Below, one piece after another: positions 43,890 through 56,217 of a stretch of 64,000 nt of DNA. Source of the DNA: Telmatactis stephensoni (Eukaryota > Cnidaria > Anthozoa > Actiniaria > Isophelliidae); assembly GCA_029948255.1 (NCBI GenBank), contig JALIZF010001757.1:620001-684000 (forward strand). The letters are read 5' to 3'. Each line of letters begins with the position of its first letter. The stretch's first letter is position 1. A program made the position numbers and the translations under genes. The notes beneath the pieces are model-generated. The model ran no database searches. It saw nothing but the letters and a program-made list of their open reading frames with translations, and had not been told where the DNA came from.

Positions 43890-45886
43890 TATGTGCAAGC
43901 AGTGGTGATATAAATCAATTAAACTATTGATTTGAATATAATATCTCCGTGTCTTACATGTCTGTCCTCAAGTGAAGTTTGCTGTCACAAATTGATCTCT
44001 GTCTCATATATTTGGACGATCAATGCATTACAAGTTGATTACAACAGCTGGTAAGGTCACCACTAAATTCGAGAATTCATATTAACGACTAAAAGCAGTC
44101 ACTGTCCAAATATTTTGAGATTAGAAGCCAATAGTTTGATAAATTCCAATTGATAGCGTCCGCCATTTTTTTCAATTGCTCTCAATCCCTCGCGAAAATT
44201 CTCGACCACAGGAAGCCTCGTGGTCAACCTCGTTTTCACGACAGTGTACCCCAAAGCCTTCTGGGTAATTTGCCAATTTGCGACGTTGATAGATAGATAG
44301 ATAGACCGAAAAGGTAAACCTAGACTCGAGCTATCACAGGTAGCCCGAGTAATAATGTTTGATTCGAATTCTATTGTAAGAAAAAATCGTATTCTTCAAA
44401 TTCATTGCACAGTTCAAAGGTTTTACAAGAGAGAGAATGCTTCACATAGCCGAGATCAATCTAGGAAATACTCTCTTTGAAATAAACGGAACTTGTCAAA
44501 AATCATTAAGTGGTTTTGAAACAACCACACTTTTCTGAACATTTTGATAGAAATTATCCTCTTCAAATTTAAACCATATTTTGGCTGATATTGTAAGCTC
44601 ATTCTATCCTTTGGCTATACATTCACCTCTTAAGGTATCTAAAGACTAAAGGAAATTTAGATTTACCAATCCATCTTACCAACTTTCTCCAGCATTCTTT
44701 ATTTTTTAATTTATTTAACATATAGCCATTTCAATTAACGTTGTCGCTGAAAAAAAAGCCTAAAAGCTTTTCATTTATCTTTTGTTGTAGCCAACAAACG
44801 TCGCTGTAGGCTATCTAAGAATTAAGGAATATGTGTCCAAGTTGTAGAATTTGCATGCATACATTGAGTTCTTATTGCAATGTCAGCAGTAAAATGATAT
44901 TTCGTGGTTGTTCCCGCTCTCAAAACTTTAGGGCTTTAGGCTTTTTTCAGTGACAACGTTAATTGAATTAACTATATATTTACTTTTATTTATATTTTTG
45001 TTATTTTCTTATATTTTAAATTCGTTTCAATTTTTTTGGGAAAAAATCTTGTTCGCATCTGCAAAGCATGTTGCTCAAAATTCGATTTTCTTGATTCATA
45101 AATGTGTATCAAAATTCTTTTTCAACTGATGCAATGTCATGATTTATGTAATCTTTTCCTTGGTGTGACAAGAAGAAACAAAACACTGTTAACTTCGGTG
45201 GTTGTTGATTGACAGTTTTTCTTGGATTGTAAGCGAAAAGAGCAAACCATGAAGTCTTCTGAAATTTCATAAAAAACTATGGAAATTAAAGTTTTACCTT
45301 GTTTGTGCATAATCTTAATGTAATCTTTTTTGAGTAAAGACAACAACAAAAAAGAAAACAGCTAAGAAGTTGTGCTTAGGAACAAAGAGATATTTTGGGG
45401 TAACACAATTAACAGACTTTTAGGTAAGTTTAAAATCGAATACAATATTTCTTTCACTTTACTGGCCATTTCAAATTTTTAATTGTTTTCCGACATATGA
45501 TTCAGCAGAGGTCTGAGCACTTTGTTGGTTGATTGTCCTATCTGTTAGGGCTTCTACGATCACATGCCTAATAGAAAAGCATTCAGTAGATAACTAGGTA
45601 AGTTATATATTAAGGTTTATATCCTAGATTTGTAGTTTTGACCTAACAGGTCATTTGACAAAATGCAAACCAAGCATAAATGACATTAACATTAAGACCT
45701 ATATAGTTTAAGCACTAATTACAATTACTAAAGTGATATTTGCTTGTCATCACACAATATTAACAGGTGTATCATGTATTATCACTGACCAATCACTGAT
45801 TACAGTTAATTTTTAATCAACACAATTAAAGGAATAACAAAAGAAACATCAAATTATAGGCCATGTCACATTATCGGCAACATTTG
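43890..45886. other. Noncoding gap
   Basis: No gene supported. A short (GATA)n run lies near 44290, and the inverted-repeat element at 44731-44965 is listed separately. Confidence 0.4.
44731..44965. mobile_element. 235-bp inverted-repeat element, possible TTAA type
   Basis: TTAACGTTGTCGCTGAAAAA at the left is mirrored by TTTTTTCAGTGACAACGTTAA at the right within one or two changes. If TTAA is the duplication the element is 44739-44957. The inverted match extends further out (CAATTAA/TTAATTG), so the exact edge is uncertain. Confidence 0.65.
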
Positions 45887-47666
45887 CTTGAGACTGCAAG
45901 CAGAGCAAGAACTTGATGTTCATAATGATGCAAACAAAATACAAACAAAATACAAAAAAATAACAAGATATCAAGGGCTGCTGCAAAACTTTACAAAGCT
46001 CACAAACACCATAATCCCATCAGTTGTGCTGGAAGTTCAAAACTATTCTCAATGGTGGCAAGCCCAGCTTAAGAGAATAAGTGACTTCCTTGTGCCAGGA
46101 GGAGTGTGGTGGAAGTATAACAAAGAATTTAATGAGATTGAAGATGAAGATAAAGAAAACTCCCTTCAAACTGAAAGGGGAAGCAGCATTGAGACACAAG
46201 GAAAAGCAGTGGAGGTTGTGCTTGGTACAACCGAAGATTGTAGACAGTTTCATTCTCCCAGCACCTAATTAAGGGGGCATTCTGGTAAAAAAAATTCAAT
46301 TTTTTCTCAAAGTGATGGAATTTTTTTATGGCCCAACAGTTCACTTTGATGTTTCTATTTCAATTATATAATGTTATTTTCCCACAAAAAATTATGCTTT
46401 TGGCAAAATATCTGCATTAAATAAGGACTCTAGTATTTTGATGCGGCAGCTTTCATTCTATAGAGTGCTTTTGTATCTAACAAACAGTCTGTCAGGTTTT
46501 CTATATTTTCAAGAGATTCTTCATTTTCGTTTGCATCAATAATTTGGTTATTGACCATTCTTCATGGTTTTGCAGAGTTTGTGCTTTTGAATGCAGCTTG
46601 GGCAGCTTGGCAATCTTATTGGCATCCCTGTTATACCTGAAATGAATATGAAAAACTAGAGCCTACTGAAAAAAATACATTGCTTGGAAAGATTCACCTA
46701 ATTATGTACAATGGGAGGATGAGCACCTTCAAGGAACAGCTGCCTGCAATAGAGTCTTCAAGCTGGACTGTGTAGGCCATGTCCAGAAGAGACTGGATAT
46801 ATAACAGAAATTACAATCCAGTAAATCTTCTTTGTTGACAAATGGTTGCCATGGTAATGACAATTGGCAAAACCAGAAAAGGCTCAATTAGTTTGTAGAA
46901 TGTGTTGTCTATGTGCTTTATACCAAGTTACAGCTCTATAGCTCTTTTTTATAATTCTTGTGACCATTGACCATTGATCATGTTGTCTTACTGGTGATTG
47001 GTGAATGCATGTGCGAGTTTCAACTATGTTCTATCAATACTTATTTTTTATGCATTATTTTATAGGCTAGTGAATTTGCTCCAAATTGTAACCAGAATGC
47101 CCCCTTAAGACAAATCCTGGAAATAAATATGCTAAGAAGGCCTAAAAAAACAAGCTGCCTCTCATGCAGTCTAGTGTTAAGCAAAGGAAAGGGAAAATAC
47201 TTTTAAAAGAATGGGGAAAAGAGTTCAACACACATGATTGTAGATCTGCAACCATAAAAGGATCAAAGCTTATAAAAATGCTTCTGTTTATCTTAAACAA
47301 TTGAAATATTCCAAGATCCCTTTGAAACAGAGGATGACATGCAGCAGGTGGGAGTTCCCTGAGGAACATGACAAAGTGTTCCTGTAAAGCCTGCAAGGGT
47401 CTTCTATACAGCCCAAGCTGCATTCAAAATCACAAACTCTGCAAAACCATGAAGAATGGTCAATAACCAAATTATTGATGCAAAAGAAAATGAAGAATCT
47501 CTTGAAAATATAGAAAACCTGACAGACTGTTTGTTAGATACAAAAGCACTCTATCGAATGAAAGCTGCCGCATCAAAGCAACTTGATCCAGTTGGTCATA
47601 GTTATGATGCTGTAATGCAGTAAAAAGACAGGTTGAGAAAGTCCACAAAGATTCATTCTCAATTTA
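45887..47666 (+). pseudogene. Unrecognised gene debris split by a transposon
   Basis: 45887-46268 is open (LEVQNYSQWWQAQLKRISDF, PGGVWWKYNKEFNEIE). After the TTAA element, 47450-47620 is open in another frame (ENIENLTDCLLDTKALYRMK, ASKQLDPVGHSYDAV). Composition looks coding but I do not know the family, and the pieces cannot be joined with confidence. Confidence 0.4.
46273..47104. mobile_element. TTAA-flanked 832-bp element with captured sequence
   Basis: Terminal repeats GGGGGCATTCTGGT and ACCAGAATGCCCCC are flanked by TTAA at 46269-46272 and 47105-47108, a piggyBac-type signature. Positions about 46430-46625 inside are the reverse complement of about 47370-47590 outside (shared words include CAAACAGTCTGTCAGGTTTT and ACCATTCTTCATGGTTTTGC). 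No transposase gene. Confidence 0.85.
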
Positions 47667-47799
47667 CAAAGTAGAGGAGTAAATCCGTTTTCCGAGTCAC
47701 TTCCGAGCCCGAGTCAAGTCTGAGTCCGAGTCAAATATCCGAGTCACTAATATAGGTCAGCGGTATACGCCATGGATCATCCTTCAGCGAGCTGAAAGC

Positions 47800-50792
47800 A
47801 TGGCGGATGGTGAGTAAATCATGTTTTATTCAAACCATTTACATCTTCCTTTGTTTTCTCTGTATTCACAACAATCAATATCCGAAAGAGCTTACTCGTT
47901 TGCCAACACTGCGTTCCAGCATTTATTTTCGATAACCATTATTTTTCTTTTAAGATAATGATGTGATTGAGATAGCCAATGAGAAGGTAAGCTTTAAGGG
48001 CAGTTTTACTGTGCAAGATTCGTTGCTTGGCTTCTTGCAGTACGTCCTTGCAGTACGGCTTAAATTGGCTTTGATATTTGTACAAGAATTTATGACCATT
48101 TTTCTTCTCGCTGAGCAAATTTTTACACGTTTGTATAAATTTAAGCTTAATTATAGACATTAGTTCAGCAAAATTGAAAAATTGACTTGAAAGGTATCAT
48201 GATATAAGTGGTAATTAAAATCTTATTTTCACAGCTGATTGTTGATTTGACCATTTCATCTGAAAGGTTGGTCGATTTGTTAGACTTGCTATTGTGATAA
48301 TTCTTTTTTCATATTTTACACAGTCTTGTATTTCTATTCCAGTGAAAATGAAACGGACGTTTGGTCAAAAGCGGTAAGGATTTTTTACCTAAGAAGTGTG
48401 GGTTCTCTCTGTAATACACTCGATTGCAGAAAGGTTGTACTTTATACAAATATCTAATTTATTCAGTATATCTAATGAGATGCAATTTGTAAATAAGCGC
48501 TTACAATACATGAAATAACTTAAGTTTATAGTTATTCCTGTGAGAGTTTAGAAAGTTTAAAAATATATTTTGACAAGCATTCAATGCAAGCAATGCTGAT
48601 TTAAGCAGTATTTTGGGTTTTGCATCTCATTAGATATCTGTATAAATGTAGACTACAACCTGAAATTGAGTGTATATATTTAGTGTTTTCACACTGTACA
48701 AGATTTGGAGGATTCACCAACCAAAGACAAGATTCCAGGTCAAAAAAGAAAAATGGAGGGAAGCTTAAGAAAACTGTTTAATGCTTTGGACAAACCTGGA
48801 CCATCAAAGAGGCAAGTATTTTTATTGCTAATATATAAAATGTCTTTTTAGACCCATTGTAGTTCCAATATTAACTGGTGCAGGCCTGTCACTAGGACCT
48901 TGAAAAGGGGGGGTTCAATTTTCTAGTAGAAGTGGAATATCCTAACTTTCAAAAATGATCTATTCCTAAGTGAGTTCTTGGTAAATATACCCTATGGCTA
49001 TCATTTATATTTGCGAGTGCGAAGTGCGAGCCACTCAGGCAAAATTAAGGTCTTTCATAGCGTAGCATTTCATGAAGAGCTAATTTTTTTTGTTATGATG
49101 ATGCTTAAATCTTTTTTTCTGTTTTCATTCAGCTCTACTAGTGATACAAGTGATGATGAAAAACCTACTTTCGACAAATCTGGACCATCAAAGAGGCAAG
49201 TATTTTTATTGCAAATATATAAACTGTCTTTTAGACATACACTACAATGTAGTTCCAATATTAACTGGTGCAATCTCTTCAATACAGCAAGTACCGGTAT
49301 TGAAGAGCTAATTTTTTTGTTAAAATGATGCTTAAATCTTTTTTTCTGTTCTCATTCAGCTCTACTAGTGATACAAGTGATGATGAAAAACCTACTTTCG
49401 GCAAATCTGGAATATCAAAGAGGCAAGTATTTTATTGCAATAAGTTAAGCTTTTTGGGTTGCTTGCTTCACTAGGGTTCAGGGTTGAAAATAGGGTTTCT
49501 TATCCACCTCTAACCAGCAAAGTTTGGTGGATGCAGTTCTGCTAAATGCATCTAATTAATTGTTATGAATTTCATTCTTTCTTTTACAGTGGAAAAGTAA
49601 CCCTAACACCACGTATATGGTCTGGGATAAAATGTGAAAAAGTTTCAAAGTTGCCATTTGACATTGATGGCTTATGCAAGTATGAGCTCTCCTTTGACAA
49701 GAATAATCGCATGGCCTCATCATCAGATGGGAGGCCATGGGCAGGATTCATGACCTCTAGGCGAAGTGGATTTAGTGGAATACGTAGACTTGCGAGATGT
49801 AAGGGTTCTCGTAAATGTATGAATGATGCTTGTATTTATCTTAAACAATTTGGTAAAAGAAACAGAACACATTTCCAGGCAAAAAGTTGTGAAAACATTT
49901 GCCACAGTTGTGGTGCTGCAGCATTGACGATTCCATGCCCTGCAAGTAAAGTTTGGGAATTTCATGATGACATAAGCCAAGTGATAGTATATCACCATGG
50001 AATACACACATGCATTGCTAATCCCCCCAGTGAATCTTCCAAGGAAACAGCTGATGATGCAAAATCAAAATTTAAAACAATGAAAAAGCTGGGTCCAAAG
50101 GCCTATACCAGCAGCAAAATAATTGAGGCAGTGGAGGATGGTAAGAGTCTTGATGAAATAATGGACTTGTCATGCAGCCTTAATCCAGATAAGATCAAAA
50201 GACTGAAAGAAAAAGTGAACACAAGTATGAACCCATCTGGAAACAGCTTTGATGCTATTGCAAAATATAAAGCAACTACTGACCGCCTGGATAAATTTCT
50301 TATATACAAAGCACAGAATGGACAACTAACAGGTTAGCTTGCATTATACTGTATGATGAATGTTTGTGCTCTTGTGCCAAGTGACTGTAAATATAGGGGC
50401 AGATCTATGGTTTGAAGTGGTTTCATAAATTTCAGGATATGCACTTTTTGATGCACTAACCAAATAATTTCAAGCTAGACTAGAGAGGATGATCAGCATG
50501 TAAATATGTACTTTTTGTTATACTGTACCCCTATATTCCCCATGACATATAACATGCACTAGACATAAATCATTTTGCTCTTACTGTAGGTGGTGAGTCA
50601 TATGTATTCAAAACCAGTGAAATACAACTGCGCATGGCATTAGACATGGACATGGACAATGATGGTGTTCTTTGTAAAGAGGTGTGTTTTGCAGATGGCA
50701 ATTGTAAGAGATGCCCTGGCTACGTCACATTGACTCTGTGGGTAAGAATGCATACATTTTTATCTTGTAATTGATTGATTGATTGATTGATG

Positions 50793-50840
<48 letters not shown>

Positions 50841-53306
50841 TGATTGAATGATTGATTGTTTGTTTGATTGATTGTTTGATTGATTGATTCTTTGATTAAT
50901 TGATTAATTGATGATGATGATGATTATTATTATTATTATCATTATTATTAAGCTTTTGATCCTCCTGTGATTTCCAAACAAAGCCAGTTTCAAGATGCCA
51001 GGAAAATTAAAGAGTGCAGAAAACTCATTTTCACAAAAAAACAAAGTTTGCCAGAGATGTTTCATTGCACAATTTTCTTAGGGTGTCCTGTATGATTAAT
51101 TTGTTGTGCCAGATTTGAATTTGAATGAGGGCAACTCAAGGAGCATGTGTTGGTGAATGTTTGGATAAATGGCATTTAAAATAGTGTGAATAGTGACATT
51201 TTACTGCAATGTTTTTTCCTAGGCAAAACTGCTTAGGCAATAAAATAGATAAGTCCACCCTTATGTGTCTAAAAAATGTATGTATGTTATCAGTTATCAA
51301 AGTGTTCTTCAGCATTAAATGTGTGCTGCAAAGGTCAGAGCAGTAACAATAATTACAAAAATATTGCAGGTGTATCATCCATTACTCAGACAAATTGTGA
51401 AGCTTGCAACAATGGAGACTGAGAGTGAAAGCAAGAACAACATAAGATTGTTTTGGAACATCCTAAATGAAGCTCTTAGAGAAGTATGCAAGGATAATAC
51501 CTATAGGTTCAACCCTTGTGGAGTTATGGTCGATGAAGGTGGCGGTTGGTGGTCTTCAATTCCTATGGAATTAGCTGATGGGGTTATAGACCGAACCATA
51601 AGCTGTGAGAAACACTGGAAGTTTACCGTTAAGCGGAACAGTACTGCCATTAAGTCCACATATGGTCCGGACATAAGTAAAGAGTATGAGATTATCACTG
51701 ATGGTATGTGTAAAAATATAACATAAAAATTAATGCTTGGCCAACAATTCCGGTTACTGAAAAGGGACCGGTTATCAGATGGAGTGATGGGGAAGACAGG
51801 TTAAAATGGGGGCAAAGGTAACTTTTCCATGTATCTTCAAAGAGGCAGTCGGAAGATTTTCTTGAAGGTTTTGCACAAGGGTTCATAAAAAGTTGTTGCA
51901 TATAATAAGGTGACTAACAATTTTCTTCATAAGGAAAGGGAAGAGCATCTCAAAAGAGCATCTCAGGTCAAAAAGATAGTTGATGACCAGATACTATTAT
52001 TTATCAAAGAGACTGTGGATGCAACTGACATTTACTCATGTCTTGTATTTGACTATTCTTTTAAGGAATACTGAAGGCAGCAACGCCCAATATGTTTGAA
52101 GTTTCCAAAAACCAGCTGGAACAATTTCAGCAGAAGTACCCTATGAAAGATATAGTCAACTGGTGGACGTGGTGGGAACAACGCAAGCATCACGTATTCC
52201 GAGCCTTTAGGCCCTCACTTCATGCTCCAAGAGTTAATCTTGCTGAATCTGGTCATTCGTCATGGAAAAACAGTGGTATGGTTCACCTTGATCTTTTAGA
52301 TGCTGCAAGACAGGATGTCGCAGAGAACCTACAGTTGCGATCTAACTTGAAAGAGTACGAACAAGGCTCATATAGTGGTAAAGGTCCTGGTAAGGATGTA
52401 CTATCAAAGAGAAATTATGCAGAACAGGAAAAACGTGCTCAGGCATTCAGCAACGAACTCATCAAATATATGGAAAGTGAAGAAAGTGTAGATAAGGCAC
52501 CTCAACCTAAAACACACCAGAAGTATGTTGATGAGAGTGCATCCCATCGTCATGACCCACCTCATAAATCTGCCACTAAGAAACAACCAGCCCATTCTGC
52601 CCATAAGGTAACAAAACGGCCATGCCCTATGAGGAATACAAGAAGTAGAAACTTCAACAGAGTACTGGATATTGCCAAAAGTATGAAATCTATTTCCATT
52701 AAGAGTGAAGTTGTGATAAATGATCATGAGCGTCAGTTCACTTTGACAGCTTCATCAGGGGTAACTTATGATGTTGAAATTTGTGCAAGTCCAAATTGCT
52801 CATGCAGATATTGCAGTGATCATGATGTGTGTAGCCATATAATATGGCTACTAATAAACCGGTTCAAAGTGCCTGAATCTGATTATTTGCTACATCAGAG
52901 GGGATACACTAGCCATGAACTTGAGAAAGTTTTTGCAAAGAAGCAGGTGTCACAAAGCACTTCACCCAAGAAAGGAAGCAAAAATGGTTGTAAGTGGTCA
53001 GTCTCCAAGCATATGCTGAAAACCAAGCCAAGGTGCCCGACCTGTCATTGCGAGATCTTACAGGGTGATTTAAAAATCACTTGTGAAGCAAGGTGGAAGC
53101 CACCTCATAAAAACAAGAATGGAGAAAGCTTTACCGTTCCAAGAATTTTTCACTACTGCCTCAAGTGGGAATGCATCAGTGCTGACCCTCCACAAGGAAG
53201 TACGATAAAAGAACCTCCAAGTCAATTTTCCATTGATCCAAATGCAAATTTCTCACAAGATGAGTGGAAAGTCATTAGCTTTCTTGATTTACCATTAGAC
53301 TCTTGA
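47800..53306 (+). CDS. MULE transposase, 11 exons, 942 codons, unbroken
   Basis: Exons: 47800-47809, 47955-47986, 48235-48266, 48343-48373, 48684-48811, 49133-49195, 49360-49422, 49590-50332, 50590-50741, 51370-51703, 52066-53306. Their lengths sum to 2,829 nt and every junction keeps phase. The start AAAGCATGG is good. Order: acidic N-terminus; three KPGPSKR/KSGPSKR-type repeats; a Cys/His segment (about residues 140-265: RLARCKGSRKCMNDAC, ICHSCGAAAL, VYHHGIHTC) like the WRKY-GCM1/FLYWCH finger of MULEs; DDE core with likely Asp403 (CFADGNCKRC), Asp473 (GVMVDEGGGWW) and Glu590 (VNLAESGHSSWK); SWIM zinc finger at about 774-787 (NCSCRYC..HDVCSHI); a C-terminal part with CPTCHCEI. Introns 5-7 use GC donors. 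Role: cut-and-paste transposition of the surrounding element. Confidence 0.88.
49133..49422 (+). repeat. Tandemly duplicated 63-nt exon with flanking introns
   Basis: Exons 49133-49195 and 49360-49422 encode STSDTSDDEKPTFDKSGPSK and the same with two changes. The 227-bp unit includes intron ends (CTTAAATCTTTTTTTCTGTT before each acceptor, GCAAGTATTTTATTGCAA-like after). Exon 5 (ending 48811) shares the 3' half of the unit (LDKPGPSKR plus the same GC donor and AGTTCCAATATTAACTGGTG), so there are effectively three copies. Confidence 0.9.
50769..50950. repeat. (TTGA)n and (ATT)n microsatellites
   Basis: Long run of TTGATTGA units followed by (ATG)n and (ATT)n in intron 9 of the MULE transposase gene. 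Confidence 0.95.
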
Positions 53307-53815
53307 AATAATACTTTTCAAGAGAGAGTTATTGTATTTCAGTGTGTTTCAGTGTGAATCACAGATACCGAATCACAAAACCTTGATCAGGACTGCCAAG
53401 GATTACTTTGGAAATGGCTATTCTCTGTATTTATAACTTCAGAAATGTATTCATTGTATTTAATATTGATTTTTAATGTTTTTATCCTGTAGTTAAGTAT
53501 TTTACAGCTTGAGCGGTTTCTAATTGGTAAAATTGCATGAAACAATTGGCGATCACGGTTTTGTAATTCATACTATAAAATAGAAAGTTTGAGTAGTACC
53601 AATTTGTGGTGCTAATACGTTGTTGTTAGTTTTAGGTTATTAGCCACAATGTCATTGGCTGTTTATCATTGAGTCAATTGTTGAGTTATCACAAGTTTGT
53701 TGCTATCAAAGTAACGAGTTTTATCACTTACAAAACAAAACATTACATAATTATTACATATGAAGTTGAATGTTTTTGATAATTCGTATAAGAGACAATT
53801 TATTATGTGCCTATC

Positions 53816-54082
53816 AGTGTTAAGCTCCCCCAGGAGGGTGGGGTTTAGAGGTGGGGATTAGATTAACACTTACTGCCCCAGAATATTTGCCATTCATGAC
53901 CATTAAGTTTGTCTTCTGGTTGGAGATTTTTTAGTTACATTTGACCCCATTCAGTGGCATTTGACAGCTTTGGATTAATCACCTTAGAGATGGAGCCAAG
54001 TAAAGGGAGAAGGAAAAAAGTCTAATCCCCACCCCTAGCCTGGCCTCCCCCACCCCCCAAGGGCTTAACATTCATAGGTGCA
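53816..54082. mobile_element. TTA-flanked 267-bp MITE inside the MULE
   Basis: Left end TGTGCCTATCAGTGTTAAGC; the right end, read inverted, starts TGCACCTATGAATGTTAAGC. TTA stands on both sides (53813-53815 and 54083-54085). It belongs with the larger element at 63179-63975, whose ends start TGCACCTATCAATGT. GGTGGGG-rich inner arms match each other. It lies 3' of the MULE stop codon. Confidence 0.85.
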
Positions 54083-55114
54083 TTATTTGATTATCACAAT
54101 AGCTTATTTGCACGTACAGTATAACCACAGGTTGTTTGATGTGCTACCATATAAATTCCTAAAAATGATATTCCTGCATGAGTTTGTTTCAGTTTCTTAT
54201 CATCCATGCATATAATTATTGCTGGTGTAGGGCACAATATTAAAGATTTATTGTGTGCATCATAGTTAGTATGCATAGTCTAATAAAGTTTTGAGTACCT
54301 GTGTAGTTGTGGCAATTGCTTATCATTTTTAAATATTTATAACCATCATCCACTCCTTCAAAGATTTAAGTTTTACAGAACTAAACTTGATTTTGATATT
54401 AGTTTAATTAGAAAAGGGTTTGGAGCACACTATAGTTATCTTATAATTTAATCTTGTTTAATGATATCCTAATGTGATTCTTCATATTTTCACACAATCA
54501 TTTTAAACTAAAAATACAAGCTTACAGAGAGAAGAAATGGTAACTTATGCAGTTACAACTAAACATCAATAGGATAGACCTCCTGTAGCGAAAAGTGCCG
54601 TTTTTTTACAACCAAGAATGGATTATAGTTTGACGCAAATTTCAACATTTTTGAACGATTGATTACTAGGGTTTTTTTTAATACTGAGACAATTTAATAG
54701 AAACGGCTAGTTTATTGATTATACGGCGATTAAATGTAAGTAGGCTTATAAAACGAATCTTTCTCTCTTCACCCCGCGTTGAATGACATAGACGACAATA
54801 TATATAAACCAGTAAAGCATATGAAGTAAATAAAGCACATGGCAGACTTACCTAAAGTATAGAACGTCGTCTAGATGGAACACTGTAACTATAAAGTACG
54901 TGGTAAAAATATATATCGTCGTCTAAAGTTGAAGGAGCCATCTTACATGAGCCCTAAGTATTTTATGGTGGAAAACCGCATCAACACAGGTAGCCCAGTT
55001 TGGCTCGGTTACTTGACTCGGACTCGGATTTGACTCGGACTCGGACTTGACTTGGTGAATCGGCGAACTCCAAAGTAGAGTAGTAGCATAGTCGGGGTCA
55101 GCAGGTAATGTAGA

Positions 55115-56082
55115 AAGACTGTTCCTTTTCTTTACTTGATGTAATCAGGCACAGCTTTAATGGATTGTTGCGAGTTTTAGAAAGATATGTTTGATTGAAA
55201 TTTTGTTTCCCAATTGCGTTTATAATGTGCATTTAGTAATTAGAGATGCGAAGGTAAGTTGATTGTAATTTATATTTCTCAATTGTTCTGTTACATTTTA
55301 TATAGTACTTCAGTTTTCATTTTGGTTATGTAGAAATTTAAATGAACTTACCAAGGGCAGTAGGACAAAGTCGTGTCTAAAGGTTCGAAGGTTTTCGATT
55401 TGTAATAGACAAATCTTTGTTTGCACGTCACGGCATAGGTGCCAAAAATTTGAATTTAAATTTTATTTCTCGTCCAATCGATTATATTCTAAAATATGGT
55501 TTACAAAACTGTGTTTGGAGATTTTGAGCCGAAAGTGAAATAATTTGATGCACAAGATGTTTTATTCAGCAAGAGTTGTTATGTCACATAACTCAAACTG
55601 TAGCATATTGCTCCACAGGACACCAACATTTCAGACCCGTGAATAATATAAAAGTACTTCCACGTAAAATACGAATGTTAAGTCTGTAACTATATAGAAT
55701 TTTCTTTATTTGATGTAATCAAGCACAGCTTTAATTGATTCTTGTGAGACTTTGGAAAGACAAAATATATTTTTACTTTAATAAGAATTCTACTTCGTAA
55801 TACTACATTGTAATACTAAAACGAAATGCCAAACGTTGTCTTGTTTTTGACCTCGTAAATTTAAGATTATTTCGAAGTGTGGTTTATTTACATGTTTGAA
55901 ATTTTGTTTTCCAGCCGTGTTTACAATGTACATTTACTAGTTAAAGATGCGAAGGCATGTTGAACATGATTTATATTTCTCAATGGTTCTGTTACATTTT
56001 ATATAGTACTTCAGCTTTCCATTTTGCTCATGTAGAAATTTAAATAAATTTACCAAGGGCATTAGGACAAAGTCAGTGTGTG
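55115..56082. repeat. Tandem duplication, copies about 580 bp apart
   Basis: Copy A (about 55125-55374) and copy B (about 55704-56076) share TGATGTAATCA.GCACAGCTTTAAT, GTTCTGTTACATTTTATATAG and TTTACCAAGGGCA.TAGGACAAAGTC. Copy B carries about 120 extra bases near 55770-55890. Copy A begins just right of the MULE. No coding sequence. Confidence 0.85.
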
Positions 56083-56217
56083 TATGCACTAGTCGAAGTA
56101 AACCCTTACCCCCCACCCCCAACCAGGGACAGGCCTTGAAATGTGTCTATATCTATATTTGGATCTGAGGCCAGTAACCACATGGCCTCATAGAGGTCTA
56201 TTTTTTATAAAATACAG

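Larger units (their letters stand above)
47677..55070 (+). mobile_element. Full-length MULE transposon, 10-bp target duplication
   Basis: CAAAGTAGAG stands directly outside both ends (47667-47676 and 55071-55080). Imperfect terminal inverted repeats of about 70 bp start GAGT and consist of CCGAGTC/GACTCGG words (for example GACTCGGACTCGG near 55015). A 9-11-bp duplication with a MULE transposase inside is diagnostic of Mutator-like elements. The element is 7,394 bp and holds one 11-exon transposase gene (47800-53306), an AATAAA at 54282, and a younger TTA-flanked MITE at 53816-54082. Identical target duplications and an unbroken gene suggest it inserted fairly recently; activity itself is inference. 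Confidence 0.9.

Noticed and set aside
51934..52065. Extra MULE exon encoding EREEHLKRASQVKKIVDDQ
   Set aside because: Including it breaks the reading frame; joining 51703 directly to 52066 keeps phase and gives the expected order of MULE motifs. Treated as intron 10, possibly a decayed exon.
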